Shown here in pieces: positions 40,318-53,848 of a stretch of 64,000 bases of DNA; within the stretch, counting starts at the first letter, position 1, and each line of letters opens with the position of its first letter. The notes under the pieces were generated by a model. That model was not told where the DNA came from. It saw nothing but the letters and a program-made list of their open reading frames with translations, and did no database searches. The stretch covers positions 11,960,102-12,024,101 of the forward strand of contig OX393564.1 of the NCBI GenBank assembly GCA_947652115.1, read 5' to 3'. Position numbers and translations under genes: made by a program. The DNA is from Blastomussa wellsi. Taxonomy: Eukaryota; Cnidaria; Anthozoa; Scleractinia; Plerogyridae.

Positions 40318-42694
40318 TCATATATCCTTTTCGTGCCTCGTGGCACATAGGGCCTTCACAGAGCTTCTCCACTCCTCTCTTTTGGTTGCTGCGGTCCGCA
40401 CCTCCTCCCACGATCTCCAACCTGCTTCTTGCCTTTCTTTCTCTACTGTCCGTCTCCAGGTGGTTTTTGGTCTTCCCCTTCTCCTTTTACCTTCTGGTGC
40501 CCAGCTCATGGCAACATTGCAATCATCATTGCGATCTTTCCTAAGAATATGGCCAATCATTTTCCATCTTCGAGACATCACTTCCACACTCAGTGGCTTC
40601 ATGCTTGCTCTTTCCAGTAGCTCTTTGGTACTGACATGGTCTTGCCATCGGATTCGGAAGATCTTACGTAGGCATCTATTATGGAACACATTCACTGCTT
40701 TATCATCTCCTTTGTTCATCTTCCATGTCTCAGATCCATAGAGTAACACTGGCACTACCAGTGTTTTATACAGCCTTAGTTTTGTTTTCCTCGAGATGTT
40801 ATTAGAGATCCAGATCTTCTTTAGTTTGTTAAAGGCACCTCTGGCTTTCGATAACCTGTTCTTCAAGTCCTTCATACCACCTCCCTCTTTACAAACTTTC
40901 GCCCCCAAGTACACAAACTCTTCGACATCTTCAATATCCTGCCCATTTATTATGATGTTTTCTTGGTTCCTTGCATTGATCCTCATCGCTTTTGTCTTTT
41001 CTCCGTTGATTTTGAGTCCCACCCGTCTGGCCTCTTCGTCCAGCCTTGTCGTTTTATTCTGAATCTGCTGCTTGGTAGATGAAAGCAGAGCTATATCGTC
41101 CGCAAAGTCCAAATCGTCCAGTTTTGAAGTAAACCTCCACCTAATACCGTTTTCACCACTGCCAACCGCTCTTCGCATTACCCAATCCATAACAATCAAG
41201 AACAAGAATCCCGACATATTGCATCCTTGTTTTACCCCAGTTTTTATGTCAAACCACTCACATGTTTCCCCCTGATCTTCTACAGCACACTTGAAGTCGT
41301 CATAAAATACTCTTACCATTTTCACGATCTTCTCCGGGATTCCATACTTAGCCATTATTACCCACAGGCTTTCTCGGTGGATAGAATCAAAAGCCTTCTC
41401 AAAGTCTACAAAGTTCAGGTACAGGGTTGCCTGCCATTCGCTGACCTGCTCAATAATGTTCCGCAGGATGAAGATCTGGTCTGTTGTACCCCTCCCCTTT
41501 CTATAACCTGCCTGTTCCTTCCTCAGCCTTCTATCCACTCCATTTCTCACTCGCTCTATGATGATTCTACCGAGTATCTTCCCCACAACGGACAGTAAGG
41601 TTATTCCTCTCGAATTTTTGCATTCTTTGAGATTCCCTTTCTTCGGCAACTTGATAATTAGCCCTTGCTTCCAGGGTTGGGGGATCTTCTCAAACGTCCA
41701 TACTTTTCCCAACAACTGATGGATTTTTGTTGCTGAAAATTCTATGTTTGCTTTCAATAGTTCGGCCGTGATAGAGTCAGTTCCTGGCGCTTTCCCATTC
41801 TTCAATCTTTTTATAGCTTGTTTGACTTCACCTAAAGTTGGTTCACTGATTGAGATCTCTTCAATGACGTCATTTAGTTCCAATTCATATACCTCATCAC
41901 TTAAGACTGGGTTTTCTGGTTGGTCTCTATTGAGTACTTCTTTAAAGTGCTCCGTCCATCGTGCCTGTACTTCGCCTTTTTTATTGAGAAGGTTTCCATT
42001 TTTATCAAACACTGCTGTGCTTTGCTTAGGTTTTTCATTGCATAATATCTTGGTAAGCCCGTATAGTGTCTTCATGTGTTGGTTTCCTGCAGCCTCCTCC
42101 GCCTCACAAGTGATCTTCTCCATCCATTTCTTTCTGTCTGTCTTTATGCTTCTCTTCACTTCCCTGTTCTTTTCTGCATACTTGGCCCTAAGCTGCTTCT
42201 TGACCCTTTCTGACCGTGTTCCCAGGATCTTCCTATTAATTTCCTCTCTTTGGTCTATGAGGCTCCATGACTCCTCACTTATCCACGGCTTCTTCTTCTT
42301 CCAAGGTCTACCTAAGACTGATTCCGCCACCTCTGTATATGCCTTCTTCATCACCTCAAAGTCTTGTTCCACTTCTTCGCTTTCTTCAACTGCTGTTTCC
42401 TCGTTCTCCAAGATTTGGTACCTATTTTGCAAGGCAACGTTAAACCGCCGTAACACTTCTTCATTCCTCAACCTTGCTGTATCGTACTTGACTCTACATC
42501 TTTTCTTCCCTGCTGTTTGTTTACTCAATCTCAACTTGACTACTGTACATACAAGATGGTGGTCGCTTCCGATATCTGCAGATCTGTATACTCTCGTATC
42601 TTTCACCGAATTCCTAAATCGCCTGCTGATTAGTACATGGTCTATCTGGTTCATGGTATTCCCATCGGGGGAAACCCACGTTACTTTGTGGATG
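40318..42694 (-). CDS. LINE reverse transcriptase, 5'-truncated (copy 3)
   Basis: The element is 40312-42694. The frame is intact and nearly identical to copy 2, but A556 replaces T556, a marker shared with copies 5, 6 and 7. It occupies the second half of a 6768-bp LINE dimer that is repeated as copies 4 and 5. Confidence 0.9.
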
Positions 42695-43804
42695 ACATAA
42701 TAGTCTGCAAAGGTCTAAAAAACAAATGAAACTATCTTAACATGATAGTGCATCAATCCCTGGACAAAGGAAGAAAAATCAGCTTTTCATGATGTGCTTG
42801 GAATCTATTTCAGAAATGGAAAGGTCCCCGGTAAAGGGCCATGCGAGGAAGCAATCAAGAAATACCCAGATGCTTTAAATTAAAGAACAGAAATTGGAAA
42901 GCAGTGAATTACTTTGTACATAATAGTCTGCAGAGGTCTAAAAAACAAATGAAACTATCTTAACATGATAGTGCATCAATCCCTGGACAAAGGAAGAAAA
43001 ATCAGCTGTTTATGATGTGCTTGGAATCTATTTCAGAAATGGAAAGGTCCCCGGTAAAGGACCATGCGAGGAAGCAATCAAGAAATACCCAGATGCTTTA
43101 AAGAACAGAAATTGGAAAGCAGTGAATTACTTTGTACATAATAGTCTGCAGAGGTCTAAAAAACAAATGAAACTATCTTAACATGATAGTGCATCAATCC
43201 CTGGACAAAGGAAGAAAAATCAGCTGTTTATGATGTGCTTGGAATCTATTTCAGAAATGGAAAGGTCCCCGGTAAAGGACCATGCGAGGAAGCAATCAAG
43301 AAATACCCAGATGCTTTAAAGAACAGAAATTGGAAAGCAGTGAATTACTTTGTACATAATAGTCTGCAGAGGTCTAAAAAACAAATGAAACTATCTTAAC
43401 ATGATAGTGCATCAAACCCTGGACAAAGGAAGAAAAATCAGCTGTTCATGACGTGCTTGGAATCTATTTCAGAAATGGAAAGGGCCCCGGTAAAGGACCA
43501 TGCGAGGAAGCAATCAAGAAATACCCAGATGCTTTAAAGAACAGAAATTGGAAAGCAGTGAATTACTTTGTAGATAATAGTCTCCAGAGGTCTAAAAAAC
43601 AAATGAAACTATCTTAACATGATAGTGCATCAATCCCTGGACAAAGGAAGAAAAATCAGCTGTTCATGACGTGCTTGGAATCTATTTCAGAAATGGAAAG
43701 GGCCCCGGTAAAGGACCATGCGAGGAAGCAATCAAGAAATACCCAGATGCTTTAAAGAACAGAAATTGGAAAGCAGTGAATTACTTTGTACATAATAGTC
43801 TGCA
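42695..43804 (+). repeat. 218-bp exon-derived monomers, array 3 (five units)
   Basis: The composition is the same as array 1 (ATTAA unit, two GTTTATG units, two GGGCCCC units), with a private AAAGGGCCATG change near 42836. Confidence 0.9.
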
Positions 43805-43810
43805 TCATCA

Positions 43811-46187
43811 TCATATATCCTTTTCGTGCCTCGTGGCACATAGGGCCTTCACAGAGCTTCTCCACTCCTCTCTTTTGGTTGCTGCGGTCCGCACCTCCTC
43901 CCACGATCTCCAACCTGCTTCTTGCCTTTCTTTCTCTACTGTCCGTCTCCAGGTGGTTTTTGGTCTTCCCCTTCTCCTTTTACCTTCTGGTGCCCAGCTC
44001 ATGGCAACATTGCAATCATCATTGCGATCTTTCCTAAGAATATGGCCAATCATTTTCCATCTTCGAGACATCACTTCCACACTCAGTGGCTTCATGCTTG
44101 CTCTTTCCAGTAGCTCTTTGGTACTGACATGGTCTTGCCATCGGATTCGGAAGATCTTACGTAGGCATCTATTATGGAACACATTCACTGCTTTATCATC
44201 TCCTTTGTTCATCTTCCATGTCTCAGATCCATAGAGTAACACTGGCACTACCAGTGTTTTATACAGCCTTAGTTTTGTTTTCCTCGAGATGTTATTAGAG
44301 ATCCAGATCTTCTTTAGTTTGTTAAAGGCACCTCTGGCTTTCGATAACCTGTTCTTCAAGTCCTTCATACCACCTCCCTCTTTACAAACGTTCGCCCCCA
44401 AGTACACAAACTCTTCGACATCTTCAATATCCTGCCCATTTATTATGATGTTTTCTTGGTTCCTTGCATTGATCCTCATCGTTTTTGTCTTTTCTCCGTT
44501 GATTTTGAGTCCCACCCGTCTGGCCTCTTCGTCCAGCCTTGTCGTTTTATTCTGAATCTGCTGCTTGGTAGATGAAAGCAGAGCTATATCGTCCGCAAAG
44601 TCCAAATCGTCCAGTTTTGAAGTAAACCTCCACCTAATACCGTTTTCACCACTGCCAACCGCTCTTCGCATTACCCAATCCATAACAATCAAGAACAAGA
44701 ATCCCGACATATTGCATCCTTGTTTTACCCCAGTTTTTATGTCAAACCACTCACATGTTTCCCCCTGATCTTCTACAGCACACTTGAAGTCGTCATAAAA
44801 TACTCTTACCATTTTCACGATCTTCTCCGGGATTCCATACTTAGCCATTATTACCCACAGGCTTTCTCGGTGGATAGAATCAAAAGCCTTCTCAAAGTCT
44901 ACAAAGTTCAGGTACAGGGTTGCCTGCCATTCGCTGACCTGCTCAATAATGTTCCGCAGGATGAAGATCTGGTCTGTTGTACCCCTCCCCTTTCTATAAC
45001 CTGCCTGTTCCTTCCTCAGCCTTCTATCCACTCCATTTCTCACTCGCTCTATGATGATTCTACCGAGTATCTTCCCCACAACGGACAGTAAGGTTATTCC
45101 TCTCGAATTTTTGCATTCTTTGAGATTCCCTTTCTTCGGCAACTTGATAATTAGCCCTTGCTTCCAGGGTTGGGGGATCTTCTCAAACGTCCATACTTTT
45201 CCCAACAACTGATGGATTTTTGTTGCTGAAAATTCTATGTTTGCTTTCAATAGTTCGGCCGTGATAGAGTCAGTTCCTGGCGCTTTCCCATTCTTCAATC
45301 TTTTTATAGCTTGTTTGACTTCACCTAAAGTTGGTTCACTGATTGAGATCTCTTCAATGACGTCATTTAGTTCCAATTCATATACCTCATCACTTAAGAC
45401 TGGGTTTTCTGGTTGGTCTCTATTGAGTACTTCTTTAAAGTGCTCCGTCCATCGTGCCTGTACTTCGCCTTTTTTATTGAGAAGGTTTCCATTTTTATCA
45501 AACACTGCTGTGCTTTGCTTAGGTTTTTCATTGCATAATATCTTGGTAAGCCCGTATAGTGTCTTCATGTGTTGGTTTCCTGCAGCCTCCTCCGCCTCAC
45601 AAGTGATCTTCTCCATCCATTTCTTTCTGTCTGTCTTTATGCTTCTCTTCACTTCCCTGTTCTTTTCTGCATACTTGGCCCTAAGCTGCTTCTTGACCCT
45701 TTCTGACCGTGTTCCCAGGATCTTCCTATTAATTTCCTCTCTTTGGTCTATGAGGCTCCATGACTCCTCACTTATCCACGGCTTCTTCTTCTTCCAAGGT
45801 CTACCTAAGACTGATTCCGCCACCTCTGTATATGCCTTCTTCATCACCTCAAAGTCTTGTTCCACTTCTTCGCTTTCTTCAACTGCTGTTTCCTCGTTCT
45901 CCAAGATTTGGTACCTATTTTGCAAGGCAACGTTAAACCGCCGTAACACTTCTTCATTCCTCAACCTTGCTGTATCGTACTTGACTCTACATCTTTTCTT
46001 CCCTGCTGTTTGTTTACTCAATCTCAACTTGACTACTGTACATACAAGATGGTGGTCGCTTCCGATATCTGCAGATCTGTATACTCTCGTATCTTTCACC
46101 GAATTCCTAAATCGCCTGCTGATTAGTACATGGTCTATCTGGTTCATGGTATTCCCATCGGGGGAAACCCACGTTACTTTGTGGATG
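43811..46187 (-). CDS. LINE reverse transcriptase, 5'-truncated (copy 4)
   Basis: The element is 43805-46187. It has T556 like copy 2, from which it is displaced by 6768 bp, plus a private N586 (K in all others). The RT motifs are intact. Confidence 0.9.
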
Positions 46188-47079
46188 ACATAATAGTCTG
46201 CAAAGGTCTAAAAAACAAATGAAACTATCTTAACATGATAGTGCATCAATCCCTGGACAAAGGAAGAAAAATCAGCTTTTCATGATGTGCTTGGAATCTA
46301 TTTCAGAAATGGAAAGGTCCCCGGTAAAGGACCATGCGAGGAAGCAATCAAGAAATACCCAGATGCTTTAAATTAAAGAACAGAAATTGGAAAGCAGTGA
46401 ATTACTTTGTACATAATAGTCTGCAGAGGTCTAAAAAACAAATGAAACTATCTTAACATGATAGTGCATCAATCCCTGGACAAAGGAAGAAAAATCAGCT
46501 GTTTATGATGTGCTTGGAATCTATTTCAGAAATGGAAAGGTCCCCGGTAAAGGACCATGCGAGGAAGCAATCAAGAAATACCCAGATGCTTTAAAGAACA
46601 GAAATTGGAAAGCAGTGAATTACTTTGTACATAATAGTCTGCAGAGGTCTAAAAAACAAATGAAACTATCTTAACATGATAGTGCATCAAACCCTGGACA
46701 AAGGAAGAAAAATCAGCTGTTCATGATGTGCTTGGAATCTATTTCAGAAATGGAAAGGTCCCCGGTAAAGGACCATGCGAGGAAGCAATCAAGAAATACC
46801 CAGATGCTTTAAAGAACAGAAATTGGAAAGCAGTGAATTACTTTGTAGATAATAGTCTCCAGAGGTCTAAAAAACAAATGAAACTATCGTAACATGATAG
46901 TGCATCAATCCCTGGACAAAGGAAGAAAAATCAGCTGTTCATGACGTGCTTGGAATCTATTTCAGAAATGGAAAGGGCCCCGGTAAAGGACCATGCGAGG
47001 AAGCAATCAAGAAATACCCAGATGCTTTAAAGAACAGAAATTGGAAAGCAGTGAATTACTTTGTACATAATAGTCTGCA
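46188..47079 (+). repeat. 218-bp exon-derived monomers, array 4 (four units)
   Basis: This is the same type as array 2, displaced by 6768 bp. One private change is visible (CTATCGTAACATG near 46886). Confidence 0.9.
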
Positions 47080-47085
47080 TCATCA

Positions 47086-49462
47086 TCATATATCCTTTTC
47101 GTGCCTCGTGGCACATAGGGCCTTCACAGAGCTTCTCCACTCCTCTCTTTTGGTTGCTGCGGTCCGCACCTCCTCCCACGATCTCCAACCTGCTTCTTGC
47201 CTTTCTTTCTCTACTGTCCGTCTCCAGGTGGTTTTTGGTCTTCCCCTTCTCCTTTTACCTTCTGGTGCCCAGCTCATGGCAACATTGCAATCATCATTGC
47301 GATCTTTCCTAAGAATATGGCCAATCATTTTCCATCTTCGAGACATCACTTCCACACTCAGTGGCTTCATGCTTGCTCTTTCCAGTAGCTCTTTGGTACT
47401 GACATGGTCTTGCCATCGGATTCGGAAGATCTTACGTAGGCATCTATTATGGAACACATTCACTGCTTTATCATCTCCTTTGTTCATCTTCCATGTCTCA
47501 GATCCATAGAGTAACACTGGCACTACCAGTGTTTTATACAGCCTTAGTTTTGTTTTCCTCGAGATGTTATTAGAGATCCAGATCTTCTTTAGTTTGTTAA
47601 AGGCACCTCTGGCTTTCGATAACCTGTTCTTCAAGTCCTTCATACCACCTCCCTCTTTACAAACTTTCGCCCCCAAGTACACAAACTCTTCGACATCTTC
47701 AATATCCTGCCCATTTATTATGATGTTTTCTTGGTTCCTTGCATTGATCCTCATCGCTTTTGTCTTTTCTCCGTTGATTTTGAGTCCCACCCGTCTGGCC
47801 TCTTCGTCCAGCCTTGTCGTTTTATTCTGAATCTGCTGCTTGGTAGATGAAAGCAGAGCTATATCGTCCGCAAAGTCCAAATCGTCCAGTTTTGAAGTAA
47901 ACCTCCACCTAATACCGTTTTCACCACTGCCAACCGCTCTTCGCATTACCCAATCCATAACAATCAAGAACAAGAATCCCGACATATTGCATCCTTGTTT
48001 TACCCCAGTTTTTATGTCAAACCACTCACATGTTTCCCCCTGATCTTCTACAGCACACTTGAAGTCGTCATAAAATACTCTTACCATTTTCACGATCTTC
48101 TCCGGGATTCCATACTTAGCCATTATTACCCACAGGCTTTCTCGGTGGATAGAATCAAAAGCCTTCTCAAAGTCTACAAAGTTCAGGTACAGGGTTGCCT
48201 GCCATTCGCTGACCTGCTCAATAATGTTCCGCAGGATGAAGATCTGGTCTGTTGTACCCCTCCCCTTTCTATAACCTGCCTGTTCCTTCCTCAGCCTTCT
48301 ATCCACTCCATTTCTCACTCGCTCTATGATGATTCTACCGAGTATCTTCCCCACAACGGACAGTAAGGTTATTCCTCTCGAATTTTTGCATTCTTTGAGA
48401 TTCCCTTTCTTCGGCAACTTGATAATTAGCCCTTGCTTCCAGGGTTGGGGGATCTTCTCAAACGTCCATACTTTTCCCAACAACTGATGGATTTTTGTTG
48501 CTGAAAATTCTATGTTTGCTTTCAATAGTTCGGCCGTGATAGAGTCAGTTCCTGGCGCTTTCCCATTCTTCAATCTTTTTATAGCTTGTTTGACTTCACC
48601 TAAAGTTGGTTCACTGATTGAGATCTCTTCAATGACGTCATTTAGTTCCAATTCATATACCTCATCACTTAAGACTGGGTTTTCTGGTTGGTCTCTATTG
48701 AGTACTTCTTTAAAGTGCTCCGTCCATCGTGCCTGTACTTCGCCTTTTTTATTGAGAAGGTTTCCATTTTTATCAAACACTGCTGTGCTTTGCTTAGGTT
48801 TTTCATTGCATAATATCTTGGTAAGCCCGTATAGTGTCTTCATGTGTTGGTTTCCTGCAGCCTCCTCCGCCTCACAAGTGATCTTCTCCATCCATTTCTT
48901 TCTGTCTGTCTTTATGCTTCTCTTCACTTCCCTGTTCTTTTCTGCATACTTGGCCCTAAGCTGCTTCTTGACCCTTTCTGACCGTGTTCCCAGGATCTTC
49001 CTATTAATTTCCTCTCTTTGGTCTATGAGGCTCCATGACTCCTCACTTATCCACGGCTTCTTCTTCTTCCAAGGTCTACCTAAGACTGATTCCGCCACCT
49101 CTGTATATGCCTTCTTCATCACCTCAAAGTCTTGTTCCACTTCTTCGCTTTCTTCAACTGCTGTTTCCTCGTTCTCCAAGATTTGGTACCTATTTTGCAA
49201 GGCAACGTTAAACCGCCGTAACACTTCTTCATTCCTCAACCTTGCTGTATCGTACTTGACTCTACATCTTTTCTTCCCTGCTGTTTGTTTACTCAATCTC
49301 AACTTGACTACTGTACATACAAGATGGTGGTCGCTTCCGATATCTGCAGATCTGTATACTCTCGTATCTTTCACCGAATTCCTAAATCGCCTGCTGATTA
49401 GTACATGGTCTATCTGGTTCATGGTATTCCCATCGGGGGAAACCCACGTTACTTTGTGGATG
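47086..49462 (-). CDS. LINE reverse transcriptase, 5'-truncated (copy 5)
   Basis: The element is 47080-49462. It carries A556 and corresponds to copy 3 at a distance of 6768 bp. The frame is intact and the protein appears identical to copies 3, 6 and 7. Confidence 0.9.
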
Positions 49463-50354
49463 ACATAATAGTCTGCAAAGGTCTAAAAAACAACTGAAAC
49501 TATCTTAACATGATAGTGCATCAATCCCTGGACAAAGGAAGAAAAATCAGCTTTTCATGATGTGCTTGGAATCTATTTCAGAAATGGAAAGGTCCCCGGT
49601 AAAGGACCATGCGAGGAAGCAATCAAGAAATACCCAGATGCTTTAAATTAAAGAACAGAAATTGGAAAGCAGTGAATTACTTTGTACATAATAGTCTGCA
49701 GAGGTCTAAAAAACAAATGAAACTATCTTAACATGATAGTGCATCAATCCCTGGACAAAGGAAGAAAAATCAGCTGTTTATGATGTGCTTGGAATCTATT
49801 TCAGAAATGGAAAGGTCCCCGGTAAAGGACCATGCGAGGAAGCAATCAAGAAATACCCAGATGCTTTAAAGAACAGAAATTGGAAAGCAGTGAATTACTT
49901 TGTACATAATAGTCTGCAGAGGTCTAAAAAACAAATGAAACTATCTTAACATGATAGTGCATCAAACCCTGGACAAAGGAAGAAAAATCAGCTGTTCATG
50001 ATGTGCTTGGAATCTATTTCAGAAATGGAAAGGTCCCCGGTAAAGGACCATGCGAGGAAGCAATCAAGAAATACCCAGATGCTTTAAAGAACAGAAATTG
50101 GAAAGCAGTGAATTACTTTGTAGATAATAGTCTCCAGAGGTCTAAAAAACAAATGAAACTATCTTAACATGATAGTGCGTCAATCCCTGGACAAAGGAAG
50201 AAAAATCAGCTGTTCATGACGTGCTTGGAATCTATTTCAGAAATGGAAAGGGCCCCGGTAAAGGACCATGCGAGGAAGCAATCAAGAAATACCCAGATGC
50301 TTTAAAGAACAGAAATTGGAAAGCAGTGAATTACTTTGTACATAATAGTCTGCA
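49463..50354 (+). repeat. 218-bp exon-derived monomers, array 5 (four units)
   Basis: This is the same four-unit type as arrays 2 and 4, with private changes AACAACTGAAAC near 49490 and GTGCGTCAATCC near 50177. Confidence 0.9.
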
Positions 50355-50360
50355 TCATCA

Positions 50361-52737
50361 TCATATATCCTTTTCGTGCCTCGTGGCACATAGGGCCTTC
50401 ACAGAGCTTCTCCACTCCTCTCTTTTGGTTGCTGCGGTCCGCACCTCCTCCCACGATCTCCAACCTGCTTCTTGCCTTTCTTTCTCTACTGTCCGTCTCC
50501 AGGTGGTTTTTGGTCTTCCCCTTCTCCTTTTACCTTCTGGTGCCCAGCTCATGGCAACATTGCAATCATCATTGCGATCTTTCCTAAGAATATGGCCAAT
50601 CATTTTCCATCTTCGAGACATCACTTCCACACTCAGTGGCTTCATGCTTGCTCTTTCCAGTAGCTCTTTGGTACTGACATGGTCTTGCCATCGGATTCGG
50701 AAGATCTTACGTAGGCATCTATTATGGAACACATTCACTGCTTTATCATCTCCTTTGTTCATCTTCCATGTCTCAGATCCATAGAGTAACACTGGCACTA
50801 CCAGTGTTTTATACAGCCTTAGTTTTGTTTTCCTCGAGATGTTATTAGAGATCCAGATCTTCTTTAGTTTGTTAAAGGCACCTCTGGCTTTCGATAACCT
50901 GTTCTTCAAGTCCTTCATACCACCTCCCTCTTTACAAACTTTCGCCCCCAAGTACACAAACTCTTCGACATCTTCAATATCCTGCCCATTTATTATGATG
51001 TTTTCTTGGTTCCTTGCATTGATCCTCATCGCTTTTGTCTTTTCTCCGTTGATTTTGAGTCCCACCCGTCTGGCCTCTTCGTCCAGCCTTGTCGTTTTAT
51101 TCTGAATCTGCTGCTTGGTAGATGAAAGCAGAGCTATATCGTCCGCAAAGTCCAAATCGTCCAGTTTTGAAGTAAACCTCCACCTAATACCGTTTTCACC
51201 ACTGCCAACCGCTCTTCGCATTACCCAATCCATAACAATCAAGAACAAGAATCCCGACATATTGCATCCTTGTTTTACCCCAGTTTTTATGTCAAACCAC
51301 TCACATGTTTCCCCCTGATCTTCTACAGCACACTTGAAGTCGTCATAAAATACTCTTACCATTTTCACGATCTTCTCCGGGATTCCATACTTAGCCATTA
51401 TTACCCACAGGCTTTCTCGGTGGATAGAATCAAAAGCCTTCTCAAAGTCTACAAAGTTCAGGTACAGGGTTGCCTGCCATTCGCTGACCTGCTCAATAAT
51501 GTTCCGCAGGATGAAGATCTGGTCTGTTGTACCCCTCCCCTTTCTATAACCTGCCTGTTCCTTCCTCAGCCTTCTATCCACTCCATTTCTCACTCGCTCT
51601 ATGATGATTCTACCGAGTATCTTCCCCACAACGGACAGTAAGGTTATTCCTCTCGAATTTTTGCATTCTTTGAGATTCCCTTTCTTCGGCAACTTGATAA
51701 TTAGCCCTTGCTTCCAGGGTTGGGGGATCTTCTCAAACGTCCATACTTTTCCCAACAACTGATGGATTTTTGTTGCTGAAAATTCTATGTTTGCTTTCAA
51801 TAGTTCGGCCGTGATAGAGTCAGTTCCTGGCGCTTTCCCATTCTTCAATCTTTTTATAGCTTGTTTGACTTCACCTAAAGTTGGTTCACTGATTGAGATC
51901 TCTTCAATGACGTCATTTAGTTCCAATTCATATACCTCATCACTTAAGACTGGGTTTTCTGGTTGGTCTCTATTGAGTACTTCTTTAAAGTGCTCCGTCC
52001 ATCGTGCCTGTACTTCGCCTTTTTTATTGAGAAGGTTTCCATTTTTATCAAACACTGCTGTGCTTTGCTTAGGTTTTTCATTGCATAATATCTTGGTAAG
52101 CCCGTATAGTGTCTTCATGTGTTGGTTTCCTGCAGCCTCCTCCGCCTCACAAGTGATCTTCTCCATCCATTTCTTTCTGTCTGTCTTTATGCTTCTCTTC
52201 ACTTCCCTGTTCTTTTCTGCATACTTGGCCCTAAGCTGCTTCTTGACCCTTTCTGACCGTGTTCCCAGGATCTTCCTATTAATTTCCTCTCTTTGGTCTA
52301 TGAGGCTCCATGACTCCTCACTTATCCACGGCTTCTTCTTCTTCCAAGGTCTACCTAAGACTGATTCCGCCACCTCTGTATATGCCTTCTTCATCACCTC
52401 AAAGTCTTGTTCCACTTCTTCGCTTTCTTCAACTGCTGTTTCCTCGTTCTCCAAGATTTGGTACCTATTTTGCAAGGCAACGTTAAACCGCCGTAACACT
52501 TCTTCATTCCTCAACCTTGCTGTATCGTACTTGACTCTACATCTTTTCTTCCCTGCTGTTTGTTTACTCAATCTCAACTTGACTACTGTACATACAAGAT
52601 GGTGGTCGCTTCCGATATCTGCAGATCTGTATACTCTCGTATCTTTCACCGAATTCCTAAATCGCCTGCTGATTAGTACATGGTCTATCTGGTTCATGGT
52701 ATTCCCATCGGGGGAAACCCACGTTACTTTGTGGATG
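50361..52737 (-). CDS. LINE reverse transcriptase, 5'-truncated (copy 6)
   Basis: The element is 50355-52737. The frame is intact and carries A556. It is the last LINE preceded by a four-unit array. What follows changes to a different monomer set (array 6). Confidence 0.9.
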
Positions 52738-53842
52738 ACATAATAGTCTGCAAAGGTCTAAAAAACAAATGAAACTATCTTAACATGATAGTGCATCAAT
52801 CCCTGGACAAAGGAAGAAAAATCAGCTTTTCATGATGTGCTTAGAATCTATTTCAGAAATGGAAAGGTCCCCGGTAAAGGACCATGCGAGGAAGCAATCA
52901 AGAAATACCCAGATGCTTTAAAGAAAAGAAATTGGAAAGCAGTGAATTACTTTGTACATAACAGTCTGCAGAGGTCGAAAAAACAAATAAAGCTATCTTA
53001 ACATGATGGTGCATCAAACCCTGGACAAAGGAAGAAAAATCAGCTTTTCATGATGTGCTTGGAATCTATTTCAGAAATGGAAAGGTCCCCGGTAAAGGAC
53101 CATGCGAGGAAGCAATCAAGAAATACCCAGATGCTTTAAAGAAAAGAAATTGGAAAGCAGTGAATTACTTTGTACATAACAGTCTGCAGAGGTCTAAAAA
53201 ACAAATGAAACTATCTTAACATGATAGTGCATCAAACCCTGGACAAAGGAAGAAAAATCAGCTGTTCATGATGTGCTTGGAATCTATTTCAGAAATGGAA
53301 AGGTCCCCGGTAAAGGACCATGCGAGGAAGCAATCAAGAAATACCCAGATGCTTTAAAGAACAGAAATTGGAAAGCAGTGAATTACTTTGTAGATAATAG
53401 TCTGCAGAGGTCTAAAAAACAAATGAAACTATCTTAACATGATAGTGCATCAATCCCTGGACAAAGGAAGAAAAATCAGCTATTCATGATGTGCTTGAAA
53501 TCTATTTCAGAAATGGAAAGGTCCTCGGTAAATGACCATGCGAGGAAGCAATCAAGAAATACCCAGATGCTTTAAAGAACAGAAATTGGAAAGCAGTGAA
53601 TTACTTTGTACATAATAGTCTGCAGAGGTCTAAAAAACAAATGAAACTATCTTAACATGATAGTGCATCAAACCCTGGACAAAGGAAGAAAAATCAGCTG
53701 TTCATGATGTGCTTGGAATCTATTTCAGAAATGGAAAGGTCCCCGGTAAAGGACCATGCGAGGAAGCAATCAAGAAATACCCAGATGCTTTAAAGAACAG
53801 AAATTGGAAAGCAGTGAATTACTTTGTACATAATAGTCTGCA
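52738..53842 (+). repeat. 218-bp exon-derived monomers, array 6 (five units, variant set)
   Basis: These five monomers lack the ATTAA insertion, explaining the 3488-bp period. Distinct markers are TGTGCTTAGAATC, CATAACAGTCTGCAGAGGTCG, AAATAAAGCTATC and a unit with TCCTCGGTAAATGACC. This third monomer haplotype is shared only with array 7. Confidence 0.9.
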
Positions 53843-53848
53843 TCATCA